From Syntrophomonadaceae bacterium (GTDB lineage Bacteria > Bacillota > Dethiobacteria > DTU022), in NCBI GenBank assembly GCA_007119965.1, contig SKOR01000020.1, positions 1 through 61,440 on the forward strand: a DNA stretch of 61,440 nt, read 5' to 3'. This document shows, in pieces, positions 8,082 to 16,412 of this stretch. Made by a program: the position numbers and the translations under genes. Positions within the stretch are counted from its first letter, which is position 1; each line of letters opens with the position of its first letter. The notes beneath the pieces were generated by a model. It had not been told where the DNA came from, did not search any database, and saw nothing but the letters and a program-made list of their open reading frames with translations.

Positions 8082-8949
8082 GGCCGGTTACAGCAATCGG
8101 AGAATAATTACCCACCCGGCCTTTAAACCGATCGGCGGCCTGGCCGGACAAGCAGTGCTGGGTGGGTTTCTTTTGCTGGCCATGTTTACCGCTTTAACCG
8201 GCTGTGCAGAAGAGACGTTAAAAAGCGCTGAGCCTGAAGCACAGGAAGCGTCTACTAAAAACGGAGAGGAGGAATCCTTTATGGAAAATGAAAAAGATAT
8301 TGCCGACCTTGCCATGCCCCCTCTAGATCAGGATGTTCCCGGGTATCTTGAAACGGCAACCCTGGCCATGGGCTGATTTTGGGGCCCAGATGCCCGGTTC
8401 GGGCAAATGAAAGGGGTTTACCGGACCCGTGTCGGTTACACGGGAGGCAGTCTTGAAAATCCGACCTACCGTAATTTAGGGGACCACACCGAGGCGTTTC
8501 AAGTTGATTTTGATCCTGCGGTGCTCTCCTATAAAGAGATCCTCGAGATATTCTGGAACAACCACAATCCCACAGGAAAAGCCTGGTCCAGGCAGTATAT
8601 GGCGGCAGTCTATTTCCATAACAATGAGCAGGAAAGCGCTGCCCTGGAGAGCAAAGCCGCCCTTGAAGAAAAATTGGGAGCAGCGGTTACTACCGAAATT
8701 GTCTCCCTGGAAATATTTTATCCTGCCGAAGATTATCACCAGAAATATTACCTGCAGGCCCGGCCGGAATTAGCGGGTGAACTGCTGGATTATTACCCGG
8801 ATTTTAGCGACTTTGTCGACTCAACAACAGCCGCCAGGCTTAACGGTTATATCGGCGGTTACGGCGACCCGGAATCGCTTAACGAAGAAGTGGACAGCTT
8901 CGGTCTTTCGCCAACCGGCCGGGAAATATTGAAGGGGTTCGTTTATTAA
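8044..8949 (+). CDS. msrA: Selenocysteine-containing MsrA lipoprotein (UGA at Sec111)
   Basis: Peptide methionine-S-sulfoxide reductase. Normally the nucleophile is Cys in GCFWG. Here codons 110-114 read Gly, TGA, Phe, Trp, Gly, so the UGA at 8374-8376 occupies exactly the catalytic position and the frame continues through a complete MsrA domain (GVYRTRVGYTGG, then WSRQYMAAVYFHN, EDYHQKYY) to TAA 8949. A hairpin fitting the bacterial SECIS model follows the UGA. No Cys occurs after the Sec, so there is no resolving cysteine. The N-terminus has a signal peptide ending in lipobox LTGC (about residue 60), implying an extracytoplasmic lipoprotein. Start ATG 8044 (or GTG 8041) follows GGAGAGG and overlaps the upstream gene. 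If Sec insertion failed, the product would be an inactive 110-residue stub. Confidence 0.9.
8374..8405 (+). promoter_or_regulatory. UGA-Sec codon with bacterial SECIS-like hairpin
   Basis: After UGA 8374-8376 a stem TGCCCG/CGGGCA (8391-8396 with 8400-8405) closes a GTT loop. The spacing from UGA to the loop is 20 bases and the first loop base is G. Both fit the published bacterial SECIS consensus (loop 16-37 bases from UGA, G among the first two loop bases, stem of at least 4 bp). This element would recruit SelB. Confidence 0.8.
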
Positions 8950-9231
8950 CTAACAGTTTATAGCACCAATCGCCGGCATCTTATCATGTGCGAGCTGCTG
9001 AATTTTTAAATGAATATACCAGGGGGCGCGATGTAGAGTACTGCGATAACTGGCAGCCTTCACCTGCCTCCTTCTCTTTCCAATTGACAGGAGAGGAACT
9101 ATTCATGTAATTCAGGGCTGTAGGCGGAAAAAGCTTTTGATAATTACTGTTTTTCATGTCCCCTGGGATACCGGAGGATTAAGCTTACCCGGGAAAATTC
9201 GCGCCGTATGTTTTTAGGTGTGGCATTCAGG
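8950..9231. other. Intergenic, nothing recognised
   Basis: About 280 bases between the convergent msrA and acidic-lipoprotein genes. No reading frame with a plausible start and no RNA motif that I recognise. Confidence 0.5.
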
Positions 9232-9279
9232 AATAAAAGAAGAACAGGATGGCTCTATAACCCCTATTCTTCTTTTATT
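9232..9279. terminator. Bidirectional terminator between convergent genes
   Basis: A 13-bp perfect stem AATAAAAGAAGAA/TTCTTCTTTTATT (9232-9244 with 9267-9279). T-rich on both strands, it can serve msrA (plus) and the lipoprotein gene (minus). Confidence 0.8.
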
Positions 9280-9281
9280 TA

Positions 9282-9815
9282 TTAATTGATTGATTCTTTC
9301 TTATCGTGTGTAAAGGAGCTATCAGAATCTGTTCCCAGCTCCCACCACTGTTTTTCTTCATCTTCATCGTCGTCTTCAGCCGCTTTTTCCCTGGCTTCGC
9401 GCGCTTCTATTTCTTTTCTTCGCTGTTCGATAAGCCATTCCATTGTGCCCGGCCTGACTTCATTATTGTCTGCGGCAGGCTCTTCCGGTTCCGTCGTGAC
9501 CGTTTCACCTGAAGGTTGTGACGCTGCAGCTTCGCCGGATGGTTCGGCAGTATCCGACGGGTCCTGTGCAGTAATCTGATCTTCTGAATCGCCCCCGTCA
9601 TTTACATCCTGCTGGGGGAGATCCCGGTCTTCCTCTCGATCGGGGTCTTCCAGGCTGCGGTGAGATAAAGCCAGCCACGCCGGCATTTCTTCTTCAGGAC
9701 CGGCGCTATCCTGTTCCAGCTCGTTCCCGCGGGAAATAAGCAGCCCACAGCCGGTCACTTGTAAAGCAAACAGAGTTATCAGGGCAGATATAAATAATGT
9801 TCTGAGCAAACCCAT
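9282..9815 (-). CDS. Acidic lipoprotein of unknown function
   Basis: 177 residues. Signal peptide with lipobox VTGC (Cys about residue 23). The mature part is low-complexity and highly acidic (Glu, Asp, Ser, Pro, Gln), with a short more structured helix near MEWLIEQRRKEIEAREAREK and a tail of alternating Asp and Glu. No enzyme motif. ATG 9815 follows a good AGGGGG site. The acidic composition matches the linkers of other exported proteins here, suggesting adaptation of the secreted proteome to high salt or pH (inference). Confidence 0.75.
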   Translation of the reverse strand: MGLLRTLFISALITLFALQVTGCGLLISRGNELEQDSAGPEEEMPAWLALSHRSLEDPDREEDRDLPQQDVNDGGDSEDQITAQDPSDTAEPSGEAAASQPSGETVTTEPEEPAADNNEVRPGTMEWLIEQRRKEIEAREAREKAAEDDDEDEEKQWWELGTDSDSSFTHDKKESIN

Positions 9816-9964
9816 TGCTGTTTCACCCCCTGAGCCTGATTATAGAGAAGATGACCATGATGTGTTTGTGTGTTTTTGTAAAATTCATACATTAATTATA
9901 TTATGCCACTCTTGAGCATAAAAAGCAAACCGCCGGCTTTATTACTTAAAATCAACCGGGTTAT

Positions 9965-12370
9965 TTACTGTCCCGGAAGAGAATCGATTAACCCCAGGGT
10001 ATATCGCATCAACAGGGAGATGTCACGCACATCGACTACCCCGTCGCCATTTACATCGGCATTGTGTACCTGTTCGGCTGTCATTACAGAAAGCCCCAGC
10101 GTGTGGCGTACTACAATAACTATATCGGCAACGGTCACTTCCGCGTCTCCTGTCACATCCCCGGGTATAATCCTTTCAAAGTGTGCTGTTGCTGTTCTAT
10201 TACCGGTCATTTTAATGGTTGTGCCCGGCTCATAAAATTCCAGGTCATTAACGACCCATTTGCTAAAACGCCAGCCGTCAGCCGGTTTTGCCAGGATAGA
10301 AATTTTCTGGTCTTCTTCATATTGATGGGAACCTGGCTCCGGCTCCGTAGTGCCTGCCCCCCGGACACTGATAATTATGCTGTGCTCAACCTTAAGAGGT
10401 GTGCCGGGTGAAGCGGGCGCAGCCGGCTCAGGGGCCCGGGGAGGCGAAGGCGCCGGCCCGGGATTCGGCTCAGAATTATCATTAGAACCGGGCTCTTTTT
10501 CGTCCCGGTCTTCGCTTTCCTGACCTTCGTCACCTTTATCCTGATCATCTGATTCTTCTGCGGCATCCTCTTCAGGCTCCTGCCCCGGGTCCGGAGTATT
10601 TATTTCCCCGAAAACTGCAGTTGCTGTGATGTCCTGGTCTACGATTATTATCTCGGCTGCTGCTTCGGAAACATTTTCATTTATAATCCACCCGTCAAAC
10701 TGCCAACCCTCAGCAGGTCTTGCTTCAAGCAGTACTTCAGTTCCCTTTTCGTAACTGTGATAACCTGCACCCGGGTCGGTGATGCCTTCCCCTTCAACCA
10801 GAATCGTTAATGAATACAGTTCCGGCTCTGGTACAGCCGGCGTATGCGGGTCAAGCAGCCAGTTCAAAGCAATACTGCCCGAAGAAGATCCCCATCCATC
10901 GACAGCGATGTTGTAAGCGGTCCCTTCCTGTGCTTCAAAATATACCCTGCTCTGGCTTGTTCCACCGTAATCATCATTGGAGGCGACCGAGGTCAGGTCA
11001 TTAACTGCCGAACCGGTATAAACAGCCAGGATAGTGTCAAAATTACTCTCAAAGGTATCGATTTCAACACTGCCGGATGCAGGCGCCACCCATTCCCACC
11101 AGACGGATCGGCCGCCATTCTTCCCGTCATGCTTTGGTTCACCGGTTTCTTTCGATGCGTTTACATTGGTGCCCGTTGTATATCCCTGGCTGCCGGTGAT
11201 TGTAATGCGGTCGGCAAAGTGGTTGTTTTCCGGGACAGGTCCTTCAGGCTCATCCGGTTCCCCGGGATCGGCAGGTTCAGTAGTGCCGCTATTGCCGTAA
11301 ATATATTTGATCCCGGCGACGTCAACAGGGTGTAAATCTCTTTGTGTCCCTTTAATCTGGTAATACATAATTGAACCATATTCCGGCGAATGGTCGAGGC
11401 CAAGCCAGTGGCCGAATTCATGGAGGGCAACGGTTTGGACATCGTGCCCGTCCCAGCCGGAAGTAGACCAACCAAAGCGGGTATTAAAAACCATATCGGC
11501 CTCCAGGATTCTATCTCCCGAAAACCACAGGGTAGCAACGGCCAGGACATAGTTAGTTTCCAGGTCATGCCACATTATTTCATTTATTCCGTTAAATGAT
11601 GCTTTACCGCTGCGGGTGTGTGTGCCGCTGTAGTTGAAGGCAAAGCCTGCTCCGGCATCGCTCCAGGTATTTGCAGCTGCCTGGATATGGTTTGATCTGT
11701 CTGCAGAGGTATTTACATAATAAGGCACGTTTGGCGGTGATCCGCTCCAGCGGATGCCAAGATATACGAACCCTGTATCGTCCCCGGAGTCAGGTTGATC
11801 CCACCAGTTGGAATCAATGGGTAACTCTATGCTGTCTTCTCCATATGTGCCGGGGTCTTCCCCGTAAGTATTTATCGCTTTTTCCAGTTCACTGAGTGCA
11901 ATTCCGTTGACCCTGTCATTTGATATTTCCAGTTTGCCCTGGAATTGCCCGGTTAGCCTGTAAAAAATCGGCTGAATCTGCCTGCGAGGCAGGTTTTGAC
12001 GGGTCTGCTCGTCCAGGAAAAAGATTGCTTTTTCGCCCGGCTTAAATGCAGGAGTATCAGAGACAAGTTGGGTTATGCCGTCTGCTTCACCGCCGGGAAC
12101 AACGATAGTAACAGTGCTCTGCTGCTTTTCGTTTTTAAGTTCACCTTCAACCGAAACGATAATTTTTGTATAAATATTTTCCCGGGTCTCATCCCAGCTG
12201 CTGGAAGTGCTTTCAACTGTGCCGATAACTATGGAGTCAGCTTTAGATGACAGTTCTTCCAGGCTCAATTCTATCATTAAGGCTTCGGCTTTATCAGCTG
12301 AACCAAACATGATGAAGAGTGATAACAGGGCGATAGCAAATAGTTTAAGCAGGTTAGATGATTTTCTCAT
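9965..12370 (-). CDS. Secreted matrixin-type metalloprotease with bacterial repeats and dockerin
   Basis: 801 residues. Signal peptide at 1-30 (ends ADKAEA). Catalytic zinc motif HEFGHWLGLDHS with His317, His321, His327 and a following Met-turn (SIMYY), typical of M10 metzincins. A beta-sandwich (about 395-510) resembles pre-peptidase C-terminal domains. Two bacterial-repeat modules of the 'GWQFDGWIIN / GWRFSKWVVN' type flank a long acidic Pro/Glu linker. The last 60 residues are a type I dockerin-like pair of calcium loops (GDVTGDAEVTVAD, NADVNGDGVVDVRD). ATG 12370 follows AAGGAGGGG; an ORF extension upstream is not supported. Expression is predicted to be controlled by the c-di-GMP riboswitch upstream. 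Confidence 0.88.
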   Translation of the reverse strand: MRKSSNLLKLFAIALLSLFIMFGSADKAEALMIELSLEELSSKADSIVIGTVESTSSSWDETRENIYTKIIVSVEGELKNEKQQSTVTIVVPGGEADGITQLVSDTPAFKPGEKAIFFLDEQTRQNLPRRQIQPIFYRLTGQFQGKLEISNDRVNGIALSELEKAINTYGEDPGTYGEDSIELPIDSNWWDQPDSGDDTGFVYLGIRWSGSPPNVPYYVNTSADRSNHIQAAANTWSDAGAGFAFNYSGTHTRSGKASFNGINEIMWHDLETNYVLAVATLWFSGDRILEADMVFNTRFGWSTSGWDGHDVQTVALHEFGHWLGLDHSPEYGSIMYYQIKGTQRDLHPVDVAGIKYIYGNSGTTEPADPGEPDEPEGPVPENNHFADRITITGSQGYTTGTNVNASKETGEPKHDGKNGGRSVWWEWVAPASGSVEIDTFESNFDTILAVYTGSAVNDLTSVASNDDYGGTSQSRVYFEAQEGTAYNIAVDGWGSSSGSIALNWLLDPHTPAVPEPELYSLTILVEGEGITDPGAGYHSYEKGTEVLLEARPAEGWQFDGWIINENVSEAAAEIIIVDQDITATAVFGEINTPDPGQEPEEDAAEESDDQDKGDEGQESEDRDEKEPGSNDNSEPNPGPAPSPPRAPEPAAPASPGTPLKVEHSIIISVRGAGTTEPEPGSHQYEEDQKISILAKPADGWRFSKWVVNDLEFYEPGTTIKMTGNRTATAHFERIIPGDVTGDAEVTVADIVIVVRHTLGLSVMTAEQVHNADVNGDGVVDVRDISLLMRYTLGLIDSLPGQ

Positions 12371-12447
12371 TATGCCCCTCCTTGTTTGCCAGGCAGCCTG
12401 CAATACAAAAAAGCCTGAGCGCGGTTGTTATAACTAAAAGTAAAGAG

Positions 12448-12475
12448 AAAAAACCGCCTGCTAATTCCAGGCGGA
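12448..12475 (-). terminator. Riboswitch expression-platform terminator
   Basis: On the minus strand CCGCCTG, a 7-base loop and CAGGCGG are followed by six T. It lies between the c-di-GMP aptamer and the protease start, so premature termination is the likely control mechanism. Confidence 0.85.
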
Positions 12476-12492
12476 TCCGGTTTTGTAATGGT

Positions 12493-12581
12493 ATGCACCG
12501 GCAACTGGCTGGCAATAGCGCTGTCCATGCGTTAGCCCCTTTAGCTTTGCGTCACCGCTTTTCAGCGGTTTTGCCTGATCG
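12493..12581 (-). promoter_or_regulatory. Cyclic-di-GMP-I (GEMM) riboswitch
   Basis: Read on the minus strand the region has the hallmark core of the GEMM-I aptamer: GGCAAAACC, a GAAA-capped stem (CCGCTGAAAAGCGG), the invariant GACGCAAAGC, a second stem with GGGGCTAA, then ATGG and CAGCCAGTTGCCGG closing. These match the conserved bases around the c-di-GMP pocket. It precedes the protease gene and its terminator. In Clostridioides difficile, c-di-GMP riboswitches also control a secreted metalloprotease, a known parallel. Whether ligand turns this one on or off cannot be read with certainty. Confidence 0.92.
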
Positions 12582-12785
12582 GAAAAATATTTTGATTAAT
12601 TATGTCATTATTCAGTAAAAAAAGCAAACCGTCTTAATAATCCGTCAGGTTTGCCGGCAGTGAACAGCTGCCCCTTTGTGCTATAATGGGCAGGTGGGAT
12701 GTGTCTGGATGACAGCTGAAAATCGGGATGTAGAATAAGAACTTCCCGTTAGCAGCATGGGAGCATTGAAAGGGGATCAAGTCAA

Positions 12786-12989
12786 TTGCCGAGTTATATA
12801 TTGTTAGTCGCAGTGTCCGTATTTGTGCTTAACCTGGGTTTAATTGCCTGGGCAATAACAGATTTACTGCCCAGGGAAAATGTAAAATATTTGCCGAAAG
12901 CGGCGTGGCTTGCCATCATAGCCGTAATACTTTTCGGTTCAGTTATCTATTTGCTGGCCGGGAGGGGTGAAGATCAACGCCCGGCTTAA
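12786..12989 (+). CDS. Small membrane protein, PLDc_N-like
   Basis: 67 residues, two predicted helices (about 4-25 and 40-60) with a short charged loop between them. The pattern WAITDLL..ENVKYLPKAAWLAIIAVILFGSVIYLL matches the N-terminal domain of cardiolipin synthase/phospholipase D proteins, often found as a stand-alone small protein. It starts with TTG 12786 about 10 bases after AAGGGG. Function unknown; membrane location expected. Confidence 0.75.
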   Translation: MPSYILLVAVSVFVLNLGLIAWAITDLLPRENVKYLPKAAWLAIIAVILFGSVIYLLAGRGEDQRPA

Positions 12990-13067
12990 CACTCCTGTTC
13001 CGAAACATTTCTATACAATAGATTCGCGAATGATTTTCTGAATCAGACAAGGTTTTGGTAACCGGTA

Positions 13068-14294
13068 ATGATGCAAACAATTAAAATAAAAACGTCCCGG
13101 GATTACCACCTGTGGGCGCCTCATGCCTTGATCGGCACCCGGTTGAAGTCTGTGGAAAATGTGTTGGTCAAAATAAAAAAGGGCCGTATAATTTCACACA
13201 GCGTGCTTCCGAAAAGCCTGCTGCCGAAACCTGTTCTAAGGCATCCCGGCTTTTATTCCCTGGAAGAGGGGGTAACGCTTATGCCGGCCCTGATCGATGC
13301 TCACGTTCACCTCGCTTTGGATGGAAAAGATTATAACCGGGTCCGTGCTTCGTGGGATGACCGGAACGCTTTACAGGCCAGGATCAGGGCAGATCTGGAG
13401 AAGTTTATCAGTTCGGGCATCGGTGCCGTCCGGGATGGCGGTGACTGCCGGGGTATTAACCTGCAGGTTAAGTCCGCTGTGGAAAGCGGGCAATATCCCG
13501 GTCCGCTTATTAAGTCTACCGGCCGCGCAATAAGAGTTAAAGGCGGTTACGGCTCCTTTCTCGGTTTCGATTACGATTCCGGGGCGGTCCTCCCCCGCCT
13601 GGTCGATCAGATTGGGGCAACCGGCGCCGACCAACTAAAAGTAGTTGTTTCAGGTGTGGTTAGCTTCATTGAGTACGGCACAGTAAAAGGGCCTTTGATG
13701 CCTGCAGGTGACCTGGGTTCGATTGTTTTAAGGGCCCGCGATCTGGGTTTAAAAGTGATGGCCCATGCCAGTTCGGCTGCTGCGGTTGATCTGGCAGTGC
13801 AGGCGGGTGTCGATTCAATCGAACACGGTTACTTTGTCACCCCCGGGGCGCTGCAGGCAATGGCTGAAAAGCAAATTGCCTGGATTCCGACAGTTATTCC
13901 GGTGGCCGCCCAGGCCGGGGAAACACTGCACGGCCTGCGTACTCCCCTGGAAATCAATGTGATCACCAGGACCTGCGAAGAGCAAATCAGAAAACTTAAG
14001 TATGCCCATCAGCTTGGGGTCCCTCTCGGCGTTGGAACAGACTCCGGGGCCGGGGGCGTCAGTCATGCCTGCAACCTGGTCGAAGAAATGCTCCTTTACA
14101 AAACAGGTTCCCTGGACAACAGGGCTGTTTTACAGGCAGCTGTGTCGACAAATGCTGATATTATAGGCCTGGGACAGGAATATGGTGCGCTTGAAGCGGG
14201 TTACAGGGCTGCCCTGATCGCCGTGCGGGGCAATCCCCTGCGGGATATTGCCGCCCTTAAAGAAGTAGCCGTCCATTTAGTTCCGCAGGGCTGA
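13068..14294 (+). CDS. Amidohydrolase family metal-dependent hydrolase
   Basis: 408 residues, close to the imidazolonepropionase/prolidase-like branch of the amidohydrolase superfamily. Metal ligands are visible: HVH in LIDAHVHLALDG (about 85), a Lys in DQLKVVVSG, His in VMAHASS, His in SIEHGYF, and Asp in GVGTDSGAG. The substrate cannot be predicted; cyclic imides, dipeptides or hydroxy-aromatics are all known for relatives. Two in-frame ATG codons (13068 and 13071) are equally possible. It stands alone with no operon partner. Confidence 0.82.
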   Translation: MMQTIKIKTSRDYHLWAPHALIGTRLKSVENVLVKIKKGRIISHSVLPKSLLPKPVLRHPGFYSLEEGVTLMPALIDAHVHLALDGKDYNRVRASWDDRNALQARIRADLEKFISSGIGAVRDGGDCRGINLQVKSAVESGQYPGPLIKSTGRAIRVKGGYGSFLGFDYDSGAVLPRLVDQIGATGADQLKVVVSGVVSFIEYGTVKGPLMPAGDLGSIVLRARDLGLKVMAHASSAAAVDLAVQAGVDSIEHGYFVTPGALQAMAEKQIAWIPTVIPVAAQAGETLHGLRTPLEINVITRTCEEQIRKLKYAHQLGVPLGVGTDSGAGGVSHACNLVEEMLLYKTGSLDNRAVLQAAVSTNADIIGLGQEYGALEAGYRAALIAVRGNPLRDIAALKEVAVHLVPQG

Positions 14295-14401
14295 CATCCT
14301 GCCGGCATTTTATGCAGGGCGGTAAACAGCCTCTTAAAAAAGTTGAGGCCGCATCGTCCTGAATAAGTAAAAGCGCAAAAAGTCTTCCAGCCGGGATTCA
14401 A

Positions 14402-14423
14402 ATATTTACAGCGCTGTAAATAT
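14402..14423. promoter_or_regulatory. Perfect 22-bp palindrome, possible operator
   Basis: ATATTTACAGC followed immediately by its reverse complement GCTGTAAATAT. It is in the spacer 103 bases before the CrtI-like gene start, where a repressor site would be expected. The TTTACA-N4-TGTAAA core is typical of homodimer binding but does not identify the regulator. Confidence 0.6.
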
Positions 14424-14525
14424 GGCTGCAGCTACAACTATGTCATGCAGCCCCACCGCTCTATGGGAGCAGACAGTGAAAGCAGAATCTAATATAATCA
14501 ATAGTACCGGAAGGGGGATAATATT

Positions 14526-16007
14526 GTGACAAAAAAATTACTGATAATCGGAGCGGGGATGGCCGGGCTTTCGGCAGGGATCCATGCCTGCCGGAATGAC
14601 TATGACGCCGAAATATACGAGCAGCATAATTTGCCGGGCGGTCTTTGTACTGCCTGGGACAGAAAAGGCTACACTATTGACGGTTGTATCCACTGGCTGG
14701 TAGGGACCGGGCCGGGCAGCCAGTTTAACCGTCTCTGGCGTGAAGTATGCGCCATAGACAATATGGAAATAATTAACCGTGATATATTTATGAGTGTTGA
14801 AGGCAGCGATGGGAAAATCCTGCATCTTTACAGCGACCTTGATCGCCTGGAAGAGCATTTGCTGGAAACTTCTCCTGCAGATGAAGTGGTAATAAAGAAC
14901 CTGATAAAAGCGGCAAGGGTCCTGTCAACAGCCGATTTCCCCCTGGAAAAGCCTAACGAGCTGTATAGGTTTTGGGACATGCCGCTGATGTTCTTCAACA
15001 TGATGCCGATTTTAAAAGTGATGGGTCAGTTATCGCGGATATCGATAAAAGATTACCTGGCCGAGTTCGAAGATCCTTTTCTCAGGGAAGCGCTTTCCCT
15101 GGTTATGCCTGCCGGTTATTCGATGATCAGCCTGGTCAGCACCCTGGCTTCGCTGCACAGCAGGGATGCAGGATTCCCTGCGGGCGGATCGCTGGCTTTT
15201 GCCCGTTCACTGGAAAACCGCTTTTTAGAATTGGGGGGTCGGCTGAACTATGGGTCCCGGGTGAAGGAGATCCTGGTCGAGAATAATTGTGCAACCGGGC
15301 TGCTCCTTCAAGACGGCAGCAAAGTTTATGGAGATATTGTTATCTCAGCTGCTGACCTGCACAGCACCGTTTACGGGATGTTAAACAGCCGTTACCGCTC
15401 GGCAAAGATCGATGAAAGTTTTGATCATCTTCCCGTTTATTCTTCTGTGCAGGTATCGCTGGGCGTCGATAGCGACCTCACGGGGGAAACGGAAAGCGCA
15501 GCTGTTAAAATGGACAGCCCAATTACCCTGGGCTATGAACATAACCGCTATATCTACCTGACCAACTGCTCGTTTGATCCCAGCCTGGCTCCCGCTGGGA
15601 AAACTGTTATAAAGGCCACCCTGTACTCTGCTTACGAGCACTGGGAGGCTTCGGCTGATAACCCGGAGCGTTACCGTGAAAAGAAAAATAAGCTGGCAGA
15701 ACAAGTTATCAGCGAAGTTGAAAAAAGATTCCCTGTCGTAAAAGGCCGGATCGAAATGATTGATGTGGCAACTCCGGTAACTTTTTCCCGCTACACCGGA
15801 GTCTGGAAAGGGGCTTATATGGCCTGGATTGTACCGCCCGAGGCAGGAAGGTTCAAGATACCCAAAGAGCTGCCGGGTTTAAGTAACTTTTACCAGGCCG
15901 GCCAATGGGTCGAACCGCCGGCAGGCCTGCCCGGGTCAATGCTGACAGGAAGGCATGTAATCCAGATCATCTGCAGCAGGGATGCAAAAACTTTTGTTGT
16001 CGAGTAA
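14526..16007 (+). CDS. CrtI/phytoene-desaturase-like FAD oxidoreductase
   Basis: 493 residues. An N-terminal dinucleotide-binding motif GAGMAGLSAGIHACRN binds FAD, followed by the family signature GGLCTAWDRKGYTIDGCIHW. The C-terminal FAD motif lies around NFYQAGQWVEPPAGLPGSMLTGR. The fold is shared by carotenoid desaturases and retinol saturase-like or prokaryotic all-trans-retinol dehydrogenase-type proteins. No carotenoid genes are nearby, so the substrate is open. It starts with GTG 14526 after GGAAGGGGG. Confidence 0.85.
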   Translation: MTKKLLIIGAGMAGLSAGIHACRNDYDAEIYEQHNLPGGLCTAWDRKGYTIDGCIHWLVGTGPGSQFNRLWREVCAIDNMEIINRDIFMSVEGSDGKILHLYSDLDRLEEHLLETSPADEVVIKNLIKAARVLSTADFPLEKPNELYRFWDMPLMFFNMMPILKVMGQLSRISIKDYLAEFEDPFLREALSLVMPAGYSMISLVSTLASLHSRDAGFPAGGSLAFARSLENRFLELGGRLNYGSRVKEILVENNCATGLLLQDGSKVYGDIVISAADLHSTVYGMLNSRYRSAKIDESFDHLPVYSSVQVSLGVDSDLTGETESAAVKMDSPITLGYEHNRYIYLTNCSFDPSLAPAGKTVIKATLYSAYEHWEASADNPERYREKKNKLAEQVISEVEKRFPVVKGRIEMIDVATPVTFSRYTGVWKGAYMAWIVPPEAGRFKIPKELPGLSNFYQAGQWVEPPAGLPGSMLTGRHVIQIICSRDAKTFVVE

Positions 16008-16015
16008 CTGTTATT

Positions 16016-16243
16016 ATGCCGGGTCCGGTAGAAAGCGCCTATTGGAAAAGTGGATTGGCTGGACAAGGGGATTGTGCGATCATCGCCGCCCTGGTTGAGA
16101 AATTGAAAAGTCTGGTTGGAGTCGGCAGTGTTATTTATGACGGTACGGAAAAAACGGAGCCCTCTTTCCACGATGAAGTGGCCGGTTATAACTATGCAAA
16201 AATGCAGGAAGTTGTTGTAACCCTGACTCAACGGGTGAAATAG
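16016..16243 (+). pseudogene. Possible decayed gene fragment
   Basis: An open frame of 75 codons beginning MPGPVESAYWKSGL without a ribosome binding site, in frame 2 after the oxidoreductase. Just past its TAG stop another frame continues as GEIAAILGLANRELVPVTR before a stop at 16292. The protein-like composition in two consecutive frames suggests a frameshifted remnant, but I do not recognise the family. Confidence 0.3.
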
Positions 16244-16412
16244 CGGCTATTCTCGGGCTGGCAAACCGGGAACTGGTTCCGGTTACGCGATGAGCCTTGA
16301 AACCTGTTATCAGGTTAAGCAGGTGCTTGACCCAATAATAATCTTAATACCGGCAAGGCATATGATATTGACTGCCCGCTCGCCCCGCGGGAGCCTGAGG
16401 AGGTATAATATT

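Noticed and set aside
8044-8949. Reading msrA as a pseudogene interrupted by a nonsense codon
   Set aside because: The stop is TGA at exactly the catalytic Cys, the frame is intact on both sides, and a SECIS-like stem follows. A random stop would not be expected at that codon.
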